Assembly: GCA_963930655.1 (NCBI GenBank)
Contig: OZ005621.1
Location: 191,001 to 255,000 of the forward strand
DNA: 64,000 nt
Origin: Myrica gale
Taxonomy: Eukaryota > Streptophyta > Magnoliopsida > Fagales > Myricaceae
Direction of reading: 5' to 3'
In this document: positions 13,168 to 24,182 of the stretch, piece after piece
How positions within the stretch are numbered: position 1 is the first letter of the stretch
Layout of the letters: every line of letters starts with the position of its first letter
Notes under the pieces: model-generated
What the model saw: the letters and a program-made list of their open reading frames with translations, nothing else
Told to the model about the DNA's origin: nothing
Databases searched by the model: none
Translations under genes and position numbers: made by a program

Positions 13168-13737
13168 TTACGATAATGCCCTGTCAGAGGGCTCTGACCC
13201 AGAAAGAGAACTTAAAGCTCGCAGAACGTGTTCCAATGTGTCTGAGTTAGATACTTCCCGGATCAAATGCATTAATCCTCTGCAAGCGCAAAAATATTCA
13301 CCTGATGAGGCTAATATGGCTATGCAATTCGCAGCCTTTTCTTGCGCGGAGCTTGTGCCTGAGACTAGAACTTGAATGACTACCGGTACAGCTCCTTCTG
13401 CCAAGGAGTTCCTGATATCTTCGACAATTGCTACGTTACTAATCGCACCCACGGCATGCACCTGCGTCACCAGCGACCCAGATCGGCACGCTTCGATCAG
13501 CACAGAAACGTCGCCGTATGCCGAGACAGCCCACACGTTTTCAGGATCGGCGGTGATGGCCTCTACCGCAGCCGCAGCTTTCTCTTTCAGAGACATTGAC
13601 CCCGTTTCTACAATCCGCAGCAAAGGTTCCAGACCACCTTCTTCAAACACACACTTTCTGGACTCGTCGTTGGCCGAGGTAAGCACAGAAACGGCGGTCG
13701 TACTTTGAACTGGAGTTTTCCTTATTTTTTTACCCAT
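13168..13737 (-). pseudogene. Captured ARM-repeat protein fragment (189-codon ORF)
   Basis: An uninterrupted ORF starts MGKKIRKTPVQ and contains armadillo-like helical repeats: SANDESRKCVFEEGGLEPLL, SLKEKAAAAVEAITADPENV, HAVGAISNVAIVEDIRNSLA and QEKAANCIAILASSGEYF. It resembles plant ARM-repeat proteins (vacuolar protein 8-like type) but lacks N- and C-terminal parts. It seems to have lost residues after SGEYF, where the repeat register jumps directly to GLMHLI. It lies wholly inside the 12946-14715 transposon, so I read it as a captured fragment, although the frame is still open and could be transcribed. Confidence 0.75.
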
Positions 13738-13879
13738 GAATGCTTACCATCCACAGCTTGTATACCAATGTAGGTTGGTAGATTATGTGATATGGTGGAG
13801 GATATATGGCTGATGCCACTGTCTTTACTTTTGACACAAGTTCGACTTGGTAAACCAGTGTTCCATCGTTGTTCTGCCA

Positions 13880-14184
13880 GTGCCCTTTATAAGTTGTTCT
13901 GCCAGTGAGTTTGTAGAGCTTTACGTCGGCATGGGTGCCTCCCGTGTGAGAGAACTATTTGCACGGGCAAAGAAGGAGGCACCGTCAATAATATTTATTG
14001 ATGAGGTTAGTCTAGGAATCCCTTATTATGTTGGGTAATTATATTTGGTCTCTGAAAGTGGCAATATTTTTCCAGTCATATCTTTTCTTTTACGCAGATT
14101 GATGCTGTAGCAAAAAGTCGCGATGGAAAATATCGAATTGTTAGCAATGAAGAGCATGACCATACTTTGAACCAGCTGCTCACT
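13880..14184 (+). pseudogene. Captured fragment of a chloroplast FtsH-type AAA protease gene, intron retained
   Basis: The first exon piece (13880-14005) encodes [19 protein letters not shown] through SIIFIDE, which is the AAA-domain region ending in the Walker B hhhhDE motif. A normal intron (GT at 14006, AG ending 14097) follows. The second piece (14098-14184) encodes IDAVAKSRDGKYRIVSNEE and HTLNQLLT and ends at a GTGAGC donor. It most resembles FtsH7/9-type sequences. The Walker A upstream and the protease domain downstream are absent. Because the intron is present, the fragment came from genomic DNA and not from an mRNA copy. Confidence 0.85.
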
Positions 14185-14430
14185 GTGAGCTTCCTCTGGT
14201 TTTGAGAAACTCGTGACTGAGTCTACGCTGGGTTGCTCGAACTTTTAGAGAGATAAGTTTATGGACTTGACTCGTTCGAGTAAGGAAGAGGCTCGGTCGA
14301 GTTGCTGTTGTGGTTTTCTGTGAGAACCGAAACGGGAGATAATAAAAATGGTGGCGATGGTGAGGTTGAAGATGACGAAGAGCGAAGCAGGAGTGAACAA
14401 ACCGGTGATGAAAGCCCACGTGGTTCTAGA
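14185..14430 (-). pseudogene. Captured fragment of a DUF4408-type gene
   Basis: On the minus strand from about 14430 the frame reads TWAFITGLFTPASLFVIFNL followed by TIATIFIISRFGS, HRKPQQQLDRASSLLERVKS and INLSL, then TAA where a codon for Tyr would be expected, then KFEQPSVDSVTSFSKPEEAH. The hydrophobic 'LFTPASLFVIFNLTIATI' helix and the 'ASSLLERVKSINLS' motif are typical of plant DUF4408 proteins. It directly abuts the FtsH fragment at 14184/14185, in the opposite orientation, inside the same transposon. Confidence 0.65.
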
Positions 14431-14722
14431 CTTTTACGAGATTTTAAGTAAATGAGATGGTAGGGGCATTTTAGTAATTTTAAGATATTTTACTGGCGTA
14501 GAATGCAAATTAGACGGACAGTGGACATGTGTCGTATTTTTAGAAGAGATGACGTGAGGTCTTTGATACGTCCTCAACTTCCGTCATTTTTTGGACGGCA
14601 GATAGCTGGAGGGATATGATTGAGAATCTCAATAAACCCCAAGGATGGCTGGACAATAAACTTTACCCTTAGAGACATTTCCAAGAAAAAGTTAAATCCC
14701 TTGATATTTAAGCCTTTTGTGT

Positions 14723-15466
14723 ATATGAATTGGTATAGACTATAGATATAGCTGCTTTTAAAACTTGAGTTACATTAAAAATATGATAAAATTAATTGAA
14801 CCTTTTACCTGCTTCTACAGAGCAGTAAAAAAACGTGCCTGCATTAAAGAGTAAGTTGGAATAGAGAAAATAGGATTAAGGTGCGATAGAGAAACATTAA
14901 TGACATTCAATGGCCATTAATAAGTAGGATTATATGTTATTTAGAAGAAAAAAAAGAATATACAAATGACGAATATGTAATTTCACATGGAAAATGTTAT
15001 TAACGTGTATAGAATAATCTGTAGAGGAGGGGCACCGTGGGCCTGAGTCCCAGCCCTGCAGCGGCAGCCACCCTTTAAAAGGCCACCTTGTTTTTTTTTC
15101 TACGTCTTTAAAAGGCCACCTTAAACCTATTTATTTAATCCTTCTTTGGGCTCGTATCGTTGAGTGAAGTCGAAGGGGTGGTCTCTCTCTTGGCAAGGGC
15201 ATCTGGGTTTAGATTTGTAGGGGTGGCGACGACGTGGCGAATTGGCATTACATCTCTCTCTCCCCCACCCCCCCTGGGCCCCCTCTCTCTTCAATTATTT
15301 CCTCCTCCTCGAAGCTCTTTTAGGGGGCTGTTCAGCTCAGCAAAGTACAAAGCCCACTCTCCAGATGCGCCTTCTCTCTTTCTTCCATCTATTGGAAGCT
15401 TATCCTCTGCTCTGTCCATGACCTCATTGTTGATTGAGTTACTGTGGATTTGTGGTAGTCTTCAAA
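14723..15466. other. Upstream region and 5' UTR of the GRF gene
   Basis: AT-rich DNA up to about 15000, then a GC/pyrimidine-rich leader with CT runs (15250-15310). The phrase 'ttaaaaggccacctt' occurs twice (about 15074 and 15109). I see no separate coding region. Confidence 0.5.
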
Positions 15467-18400
15467 ATGGATTTTGGGCTAGTGTCATTGGAGGCTTTGG
15501 TGGGTCCTGAAGCGGGAACAGGAGCATATGACTGGAAGAGTCTTGGATCTGAGTTGGTCAAGCACGAGAAAACTTGGGATGCTGAATATGACTGGAAGAG
15601 TTCAAAGATGGCCAAAAATGACAATCTTTCTGCCCACAAGACAATGTCATTGCACCAGGGCACTCCTCTGCGGAGATCTAATGCTTTGTTCAGCGGTGAA
15701 GGTCGGCAACAGGAGCATATGCTGAGCTTCTCTTCGGTCAAACCAGAGGTTCCCATTCTTCGAAAGGACGGAAGTATAGTGGACAAAGGCACCTACAACG
15801 GTTTTCCTTACTACCAACGCCCACCCTCTGCTTACATTAGAAATGCAGGTAATCATCATCATCTCTGAACAGAGATGGCTTGTGCACTCCTGTGGGCTTA
15901 TTTTTTTTTTGTTTCCAATTTCTTTATTTCGGGGGGGGACCGGCCCCGGTGGAGGTGGGGGGAATGGGGAAGGTGGGCTGTCAAGATTGTATGTTGGAGA
16001 GATTAAGGCACATTCTGGGGAGAAGATGGGTTTGGTAATATTGTTCGGTAGCTTTATTTCCATGTCCTGATGAGGGTCTTTTCACGGGCATTTAGAAGAA
16101 ATATTAGAGTTCTGAGTCTTTTTCACGAATAAGATGTGGGAATTTGCCTCCTTTAATTCCCTTGGTACTTGGTAGGGCTGTACAATGCCACCGGGAAATT
16201 CCGGTGGCACCGGCACCGGGTTTCCGGTTTTTGGTCTAACCGGTGTCGGTGTAGGTTTGGTTTTTTGAAAAAACCGGCGGTTCCCGGTTTAACCGGCACC
16301 GGGTTTCCCGTTGTAGGTTAAACCGAGATTTTTTTTTAGTTTTTTATTTTAATTTCTACTCAATAGTTTAAACTTTAGTTTTACCTCAAGACATAATATT
16401 CTAGAAGCATGACAAGGTTTACTCAATAGTTTAGTTTCACTTGAATATTTGAGATTTGTTGTTGGTTTTGTCTAATCAAATGCTTACATTCAAGTTACCA
16501 AGAAGCTTGCTAGGTGAATGAACTAGTTATTTAGAATTTTGGTAGAAAAATTACAAATTTATTGTATTTAAAAGGGTATATATGAAGCATTGGAATCATA
16601 ATTAAAGAATTTAATGTCAAACTTTGGTAAGTACATCGCATAATATAAGTCAAGAGGTCGAGATTCTACCACAAAAAATTTTAAATCAATGTATTAGTTT
16701 AAAAGTTTTTATGAAATATTAACAAATTGTCTAAATTTTAAAATTGACAAATCACTATTAAATTTATACCATGCTTGCAAAATCAGTCATTCAATTACAT
16801 TTTAGTTCAAATTTCTAATACATTTTAGTTCAAAAATTCATATAGAGTTATCACGTTTGACCAGCGTTTGACAAGCGCTCGAGCGCCCTTTGAAAAAATT
16901 CAGACAGAGTCATCACGTTTGACTAACGTTAGACAAACGCTTGAGCGCTCGACGAGCGTTTGACCCGCGCTCGAGTGCCTTAAAAATTGCCGAATTTTTT
17001 TATTTTCCTTGTGAAACCAAGGGAAACCATATTAGGTTTTGAACATGTTTTAAAATTGTTATTGATTTGTTAATTAGAGGGAAAACACATATTCTCCCAT
17101 CTAAGTGTTGTTAGGGTCTAAACTGGATTTTTCAAAAGATAATAGTTTCTATTTACAGTGACGTCTCTATTACTTTGGACTTTAAATTCTCATCTTATCT
17201 TTTAAGATGATCTTTAATTTTATTGATTTTGGAATTTGGATTTCATTAGTTTAGATTTTATTGATATGTGATTAATGGATCAAAAGAAAAAAGAAAAAAT
17301 ACATTGGGCCAAGTACGTAAAATGCTAAAAAAATGGCTCAATATTAATGTAGGATAACCGGAAACCGCCACCGCTAAGGGCCGGTTTTTGCCCTTAACAG
17401 TGTAGGTGTAGGTGGTAATTTTTTCAAAACCGGCCTACCCGGTGTAGGTGCCGGTTTTGGCCAAAACCGGCACCTACACCGTGGTTGTACAGCCCTAGTA
17501 CTTGGCATTTAGTTTTAGTAAGATTTTCGGCACTTTCGGAATGATGGAAGAAAAAGGAAAAAGGGCAAGAAAGGATAAAAAAATCAATGGGACAGCCGGA
17601 AAAGACTTGTTTGGGTTTCAGCATTGCCTTTTTTTTGTTTCGAATTTACATACTGTGTGACTCCATTAGTGTGACGGGCAGGTTATTAGTCTTGTCAGGT
17701 TATGGTTCTGGAAGCCTGAATGCAAGCATGCTTGGGAGCTTCCCTGAGGTTAGAGGACCATTTACTCCATCTCAATGGATTGAGCTAGAGCATCAGGCTT
17801 TGATCTACAAGCACATAACTTCAAATGTGCCCGTGCCGTCCAATTTGCTCAACCCCCTCAAGAGAACTTTCTACCCCTATTGCTTGTCTGGCTCGACTCC
17901 TGGATCCGTGCCTCACAATTCATGTGAGCTTGTTATTTCTTTAAAACTAAAAACAGTACAGAAAGGTTTATGTCCCCACATGAATAACTGACATCATGCT
18001 TAGATTTTGTGTGATTTGAGTGTTTCACCCTGCTGTAGCGGTAGTGAACAGAAGGGGCATCGGCTTGATGCGGGTAGCTTCTGTTCACCATGTAGTCTGC
18101 TCAATTTTGAACATTATATGTGTACGCCATCTTATTCTAGGCTTCATAGCATGGAATTTCCAATTTTATGCTGTCGGCAGTGATGTCCAAGTTTTCACTA
18201 CGCTCTGGTAGAAAGTTCTAACGATGTCCCTGATATGCAGTGTTTCTAGCTATAAAGTTACTATCTGGGATGCAGAATTCATTTTCCTCTTCTTTTTTTC
18301 CCCTCCTCTCATCTTAGTATTCCTTTCCCTTAATCCCTCATATTTTTATGGGTGCTATTCTTTTCGAAGTTCATACAGTAGGTTGGAGCTCTCTCCATCT

Positions 18401-20024
18401 GGGTTTCTCCAGCAACAATGATCCCGAGCCTGGAAGGTGCCGTCGAACTGATGGGAAGAAATGGCGGTGCTCAAGGGATGCTGTTGCAGATCAGAAGTAC
18501 TGTGAAAGGCACATAAACCGGGGCCGTCATCGTTCAAGAAAGCCTGTGGAAGGCCAGACTGGCCATGCCGCCTCTGGGACAGCTAATTCAAAAGTGGTAC
18601 CGATGACTTCATCTGTGTCAGCATTAGCAAATCCCAGCGGTGGTGCATCGAACAGCCTAACTATGGCGCAGCACCAGTTCAAGAATTTGCAGCCTGGTGA
18701 TGCTCCCAATCGTTCTGCAGATGCCCTTGTCAGCAGGTGAAAAATCAGGCCTTTTATGTGTAGAGGTTCCTTTATCTGTTTACTTCTTATTATCCCTTTT
18801 GAGCTATATAACATGATAGTGATTTAAAACAGCTTGCGTGCTTGCACTTTCTTCCTTTCCTTTACTTTATAGAAGATCCCAGTCGCCATTTTGCTTTGGA
18901 GAAAGAGACTAATCCTAGTAGTAAAAATTTAGGATTTCTTTTCTAGGCAGATATCACTACATACGCTGTTTTACAATTACATTGGATAGTTGATTTGATG
19001 CCTTTGACGAAGAAATTAGAAGTAATTATAGAGCTAAAAGTTTATGCTAATTCTAACTGATAAGTGAGCTTTCTTCTGCCGTTGGCCTTTATCAATATTT
19101 TTTGCTTTTCTAAATCAGAGGGCAGGTGTGTGGCAGAATGCAAGATCCAGGGAGCCTCTCCAAGATGTCTTGCACCATCGGCATGAAATGCAATGAGGCT
19201 AATTTGACCATTTCAAAACAGGAGATCCCATTAGAAGGATTCCCTCAGTGACTCAGTCCTTGTATGGACTAGTTTCAACTGATGCCCTCCCGAATCCTTC
19301 AAATAGCAGCTCTTACATAAATGCTAAAAACTATGGCTGTTTCCTCGACTTCAACGACCAGGATACCCAAGACCAAATTCCACTTTGCCGGTTCATTGAG
19401 GACTGGCCTAAGGACCAGTCTAATTGCTCTGTCATTTCCTGGCCAGAAGAACTAAAATCTGACTGGACCCAGCTCTTAATGTCAATACCTATGGCCTCAG
19501 ACTTCTCAGCATCCTCATCCTCACCCACGCAAGAGAAACTCTCTGTTTCACCTCTAAGGTTATCTCGTGAGTTTGAGCCTATTCAAATGAACTTGGGAAT
19601 GAGTGCCGACTTTATTGAACCAACCCAGAATCGAACTAACAGGATACCGATCTCCTGGGCTACTTCAATGGGGGGTCCTCTAGGTGAGGTCTTGACCAAC
19701 ACTGCAAACCCTGTGACAGTGTGCAAGAATTCTTCAGCTCTTAACCTCATGACTGAAGGATGGGATGGCAGCCCTCAGTGGGGGTCTTCCCCCACTAGTG
19801 TCTTGCAAAAGGCACCTTTCGGTGCACTCTCAAATTGCAGTTCAGGCAGCAGCCCGGGAGCTGAGAACAAAAAGAGTCGTGAGAGAGCTTGTCAGTCTGA
19901 TGATGTGCTTGGTTCAACTCTTGCTAGTTCTTCAACTGACGAAGGTTTTGAAGAACAGGATGATGATCGAGTTAGAAGGCAGAAGAGGAGTGAAGAAGCT
20001 CGGAGTTACAATCGTTTATTCTGA
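15467..20024 (+). CDS. GRF: Growth-regulating factor (GRF1/2-type), QLQ-WRC transcription factor, frame broken in last exon
   Basis: Exons: 15467-15848, 17699-17923, 18379-18736 and a last exon from about 19137 (or 19119/19125, all in the same frame). Exon 1 encodes [15 protein letters not shown]. Exon 2 carries the QLQ domain ([20 protein letters not shown]), which binds GIF co-activators. Exon 3 carries the WRC domain ([20 protein letters not shown], then [12 protein letters not shown]), which binds DNA and targets the nucleus. The last exon encodes [11 protein letters not shown] up to [12 protein letters not shown] and then hits TGA at 19249-19251. The conserved C-terminal part ([15 protein letters not shown] motif [34 protein letters not shown]) continues in another frame to 20024. 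One shift therefore splits the CDS between about 19230 and 19255. The extreme C-terminus ([14 protein letters not shown] onward) is also unlike GRFs. As read, the product would be a QLQ-WRC protein lacking the activation region. Confidence 0.88.
16173..17497. mobile_element. Non-autonomous hAT element in GRF intron 1, 1325 bp
   Basis: Terminal inverted repeats begin TAGGGCTGTACA and end TGTACAGCCCTA, with a perfect 8-bp target duplication GTACTTGG (16165-16172 and 17498-17505). Both are hAT hallmarks. The sub-terminal 130 bp on each side are crowded with CCGGTTTT/ACCGGCACC motifs in both orientations, which are candidate transposase-binding sites. An internal patch (about 16850-16975) repeats 'gcgctcgagcg' and 'gcgtttgac' motifs. 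No transposase ORF is present. Confidence 0.92.
18531..18551 (+). promoter_or_regulatory. miR396 target site in the GRF WRC exon
   Basis: The 21 bases reading CGTTCAAGAAAGC then CTGTGGAA match the conserved GRF site for miR396, including the usual single-base bulge relative to the miRNA. It encodes the RSRKPVE part just after the WRC domain. In known GRFs this site directs mRNA cleavage and limits GRF levels in mature tissue. It is intact here even though the downstream frame is broken. Confidence 0.93.
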
Positions 20025-22036
20025 TGGAATTTCTCGCGTTTTTTGTTTTGTTTTTCCCTCTCTCTCTCGTGTGTTCGTGTGTTATGGATGGTTAAGTGAA
20101 ACTGGGGACTTGTCTGATTTTAATTTCAATAGGTGTTAAAGAGTTGCTCCCAAGGAATTGCTGTCATATATAGGTTTTTGTCACTAAATCAATCTCTGTA
20201 TTGTTTATACTCTCATATCATGTTAGCTTTTCGGCTTTCCTCTGTGCTACAACAATTTCGTCATCAACACAGCCGCAGGTAACATTGCGACAACATTATG
20301 ATTGAGAAATGTGATTTTTTTAATACAATTTTATTAATTATGAGTCTAATAGTCCAAAAATTAAAGTAAAGAATTAGATTTTATTATTTATGATACTCAA
20401 AAACACTGGGAGATCACTGAACTAAGAAGAGGATCAGTATAACCTGAAAACAGTGGGAACAGGATAGGACAATCATGGTGGCCGGAACAGTGGGAACGAG
20501 ATAGCTCTAAATCAAGCTATTCTTCGTTAGACCCACTAAAACCTTCTTTGGTTGGGAGATAGCTCTCAACAGCATCTGCATGATATCAAATTAGGATAGG
20601 AATTCGGTGGGAGTACCCTGGCCTACAGACAGGAGGCACTCTTGTGGCCTGCGCACCCTGCAGACCGTGCCAGTGTCCCTGAGAGTTATTTCCTATGGGC
20701 CATTCGATGAGACTGAACAAACCACTGACAAAAGTTTGTGATGGCCCGTGAAATAATCGGTCTGATCAGACCACTTAGGTTCGGCTCCTTTAGCTTGTTG
20801 GTCAGTCCTAACTATCTGAACTCGCATAAGAATCTGGCATCTGATCTCACATAGAAGTCTAGCCACCCGAGGACTCCTCATGACAACTCGAATGATCGGC
20901 GATGCTCTCCTAATACAACTCTACAACCTGACTCCTCTAGAAGGCACTCATAATGAAACTCTACTACTTTAAGAGGTAGTCTCCTAACAAGGCTACAACG
21001 CCGGAATCTCCGGACCCGAGGCCACCCCTCGGTAATTCTTACAGGATTACTTGGCTTCCGAGCATTGTGGTGATTTTTGGCATCATCAATTTGCATTACC
21101 GTGGTCTTAGCTAGAAGCCTGGTTTTGTCCGGCGAGTTCAGGATTTAATCTAGCTCTAAAGGATAAATTGGGTTGCTAAACTGCGCTGAATTTTATGATG
21201 GTTCTTAAATTCCCGATTCCCGTATTTTAATTCTAGAAGGCTGACAAATTTCTAAAGTCCAGAGTTATAGATGAGGAAGATTATAACCAGGGGAGTAAGG
21301 GGAGATTAGATCCAGCAAACGCCAGAGTTAGAAACGTTAACTGCCTGCAAAAGGAAGTGCCACCATGATACTGCGAGACCATGAACTTTGCATTGATAGA
21401 TCTTTCTTAACCAGCTCAAATTATTACTCTGGAGAGTATAATTCATTATCAGCCAGGGTCTAACAATGGCTGTGCATGTGGTATTATTTCTGGTATAAAA
21501 AATGGCATCTTCAAATTTCTAACGCAAACTAAGATTGCTCCGTTGCGTCCGCCCTCGATTACGCTCTCCTCTGCTTTTGTGGAAGTGGATTTTAAGTGTT
21601 GACTACTGGTTCTCCATCTAATTCCACCCCCAAGAAAGGAAATCAAGTGAGCCCCCACAAGAATAGAATCCAGTGAGGTTCTCCTAAATCCTTGCAAGTT
21701 GCATGACATCCTTGAACATCAAAAAGGCAGAATCTCTATTAAACAAAAGCCTAGTAGACCATGAATATGTCCACAATCGTAAACCCATGCCAGACACCAA
21801 TATAGTTTTGAGAGAGAGAATTTGTCGAGGAAAGCTGGTTATTGCAAAATAAATAGGGCCAGTATATGGGCACCGTACAATTTCCAACTCATGGTGAGAC
21901 ATGAACTCACCGTTCCTCAAAATAACAAGTCGAAGACTTGGAATATTGGCAGGGCTCCACACACACAGTCTGTCATACTCGTACCCAGAAAACACAAGAT
22001 AAACAAAAATATGTCGAATTATAACTCAAAAAAGGC
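20025..22036. other. Intergenic DNA between GRF and the 22-kb hairpin region
   Basis: It begins with the likely GRF 3' UTR (polypyrimidine tract near 20050) and contains the LTR-like repeat described separately. From 21150 to 22036 I find only short open frames without a recognisable domain. Confidence 0.5.
20738..21089 (-). repeat. LTR-like dispersed repeat, copy 1
   Basis: Its reverse complement matches 49236-49697 in order. Shared pieces include 'aatcaccacaatg.tcggaagcc', 'gaggggtggcctc', 'gaggagtcctcg', 'agctagactt.tatgtgagat' and 'gggccatcac'. The two loci are fragments of one repeat family, probably LTRs of an unrecognised retrotransposon. Internal deletions make this copy shorter. Confidence 0.75.
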
Positions 22037-22093
22037 TCAGACACGCACAAACGCAGTCATCAGAGAGCAACACAAGTCGTGTGTATAGCTAGT

Positions 22094-22120
22094 TGCTCTT
22101 TGATCCAACATCAAAGAGCA
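22094..22120. other. Perfect 11-bp stem hairpin
   Basis: TGCTCTTTGAT and ATCAAAGAGCA pair exactly around a 5-base loop (CCAAC). On the minus strand it sits between two CUGA-type boxes and next to an AUGAUGA motif (about 22157-22163), an arrangement loosely like a C/D snoRNA. The terminal stem is poor, so I do not call a snoRNA. I see no recognised coding sequence here. Confidence 0.45.
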
Positions 22121-22731
22121 TAACATCAGATTCGAGAAATGTAGTTCGTCATCATAGCCTCGTAAAATCGCAAAAGTACTGAACATTTGTTCACACAAAA
22201 AATCAATTCGATAAGCCACAAGAATCAGCCAGGAGGAGCAAAAACATCAACGAAAAATTGACGCGGGTAGAAAACAAGATAGGGAGAAGGCCGCCTCGGA
22301 GGTCAAAAGACGCCGACGTTGTGTGGAGCTTTTATCAGTTCAGATCTACGAAAGCCCTAAATCTAAGCGAGGATTTTATACAGCAGTGACGAGGGTTGCA
22401 GCAAATGACATTATTGTCCCTTATTCACCCCTTAATATCAATAGCCTTTGGGTCTCAACTCTCAAGGCCTGTGACTTTAGTGCTCATTGCTTATTTGATA
22501 GATATCAACAAAGTTCGTATTTGAAACCCAAATAATTTATTTGGAGTTAATATTAAAATATTTATTAAATAATTTTTTATTATTATAATATTTATTTAAA
22601 AAAATATTTATTTTTTATCGATTTTTATAATTTTTTATAAATAATAATATTTTACAAATCTTAATACTCAAAATTTTTATCCTCAAAAGTCTGGAATTCT
22701 AAAGTCCAGATTCGAAAATATGTTCAACTTA

Positions 22732-22930
22732 GGTTGTGTTTGTGTTGTAAAATGTTGGGTATGAGAATATGTGTTGGTATTGGATTTAGTGAAAAGGTGA
22801 AGAGAGAGGTAATTTTTTATAGTTTTTGTAATTTTTTATATTTTTTTATGGGAGATAGAGAGATTATATTGGAGTATTTTATTAGGAGAGAGATAAAATG
22901 TTGGAAATGTTGAGTTTTGCAAACACAGCC
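22732..22930. mobile_element. Tourist-like MITE, 199 bp
   Basis: The ends GGTTGTGTTTGTG and CAAACACAGCC form a short TIR with TTA duplicated on both sides (22729-22731 and 22931-22933). The interior ('tggtattggatttagtgaaaaggtgaagagagaggtaa' theme) is shared with the two copies at 60.2-60.6 kb. Confidence 0.85.
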
Positions 22931-22933
22931 TTA

Positions 22934-24182
22934 CTTACGTTGTTACGAGTTTTGATGAGAGAGAGGCTTTAAATTATTTTTTTATTTTGTTTTCTGAATA
23001 TTAAATTATTATTGATTTTGTTTCTGCAAGTTAAAATGATTATTGATTAATTGTGAAGGTTTCTCCTCAGCCCATTTTCCATTTTCTTCTGATCTGTTTC
23101 TGTATCGCGCCCCCATTTGTTCTCTCTCTCTCCCTTTCTTAATTGGACTGCGGCGCTACGCTACCATACTATGATAAGAATCATCAGTTTCCTTGACTTG
23201 AATGCTTTTTGTTCACAGCATGATTCCTTACACTTACTTAAAATATAAAGAATAAAAGATGCTGTTAGTGTAACCAATCACTCTATACTTGTACATCTAG
23301 GTGATCGGCTGCTGTCATACCTGCAACCACAATTAGCAATAAGCACTAAACGAAATATATATTTTTTTTTTCCGTTGACCCTCTATGTTAAGACGGATAT
23401 TTAAGCTGGCCCACCACTTTACCAGCTTTCATACGTGTCTCTTGTAGTACCACACCCACTTGGGCATTTAGTTCATTGTCAGACGTTATAATGCACACTT
23501 AGAAAAAAAAAAAAAAAGACGTTATAATGCACGCTCACATTACCAGTTAGCTCGGTATAAATTACCAAAAAAGTTCACGAATTTGGCGACTATGCAAAGA
23601 GTTAAATGTACATCAATTAATATATCCTGAACAATGACACACGCAAGAAAGGAATTACTCCGTCAATAAATCTTGCTAAATTCCTCATAGGGTCTCTGTA
23701 TAGCCAAGAAGTGCACATGCATTCATCAGAATTAACGCATGTATATTGTATAATACAAGGCATGGAAGGGGTACGTACTAGTATTCTTGCATCAATTTGA
23801 GTACTTTATGCAGAATATAATTACGTTCATCCACTCTATCTATATAATAAATCTACCATTTAATTTCTGTCATTCTAGCTTTAGTCCATGTCCATCAACT
23901 TATTTCTCCATGCCTTTTAAATCATTTGCCAAGTTATGGGCATCGATCGGGACCCTCGATCAAGAACCTGATCTTTTTTTTCTACTCACTCTCAGCATTC
24001 ATCATTTGCTTTCTCCATCAATTTGTTCAAGAGCAAAACTAGCTTTCTCTTCACGTTTTCCTTGCTTGCCCTTTTAGGTATCTCTGCCGTTGGAGAGTGC
24101 GAAGCACATGAAAAGCAACTACATAAACATACTCTAGTTTCACTCTCCCAAGAGTTTGAACAAACTTTCTTTCTTTTCAGAT
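22934..24182. other. Intergenic DNA and leader of the DUF688-type gene
   Basis: AT-rich sequence with no supported gene. A duplicated 'gacgttataatgcac' occurs near 23483 and 23519 on either side of an A-run. A pyrimidine tract plus AG immediately before the ATG at 24183 suggests a 5' UTR intron ending at 24180. Confidence 0.5.

Larger units (their letters stand above)
12946..14715. mobile_element. Long-TIR, gene-fragment-carrying (Pack-MULE-like) transposon, 1.77 kb
   Basis: The left end begins AGGCTTAAA and the right end closes TTTAAGCCT. Inverted similarity continues inward for roughly 200 bp (for example 'aatttattgtcc' and 'gattctcaa' on both sides). The direct flanks are the perfect repeat TTTGTGT (12939-12945 and 14716-14722), or 8 bp if the terminal A is counted as target. 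Inside are pieces of three unrelated genes (ARM-repeat, FtsH, DUF4408). There is no transposase. The structure fits a non-autonomous Mutator-like element that has captured host gene segments. The target duplication is slightly shorter than the usual 9 bp. Confidence 0.8.

Noticed and set aside
13168..13737. Intact ARM-repeat host gene
   Set aside because: It lies between transposon ends, lacks both termini of the family and sits with two other gene fragments.
15647..16063. 138-codon minus-strand ORF over GRF exon 1
   Set aside because: It lies opposite the real exon and shows no recognisable domain.
22040..22170. C/D box snoRNA gene
   Set aside because: Boxes are present but the terminal stem is weak and I could not establish rRNA complementarity, so it is kept only as a hairpin observation.
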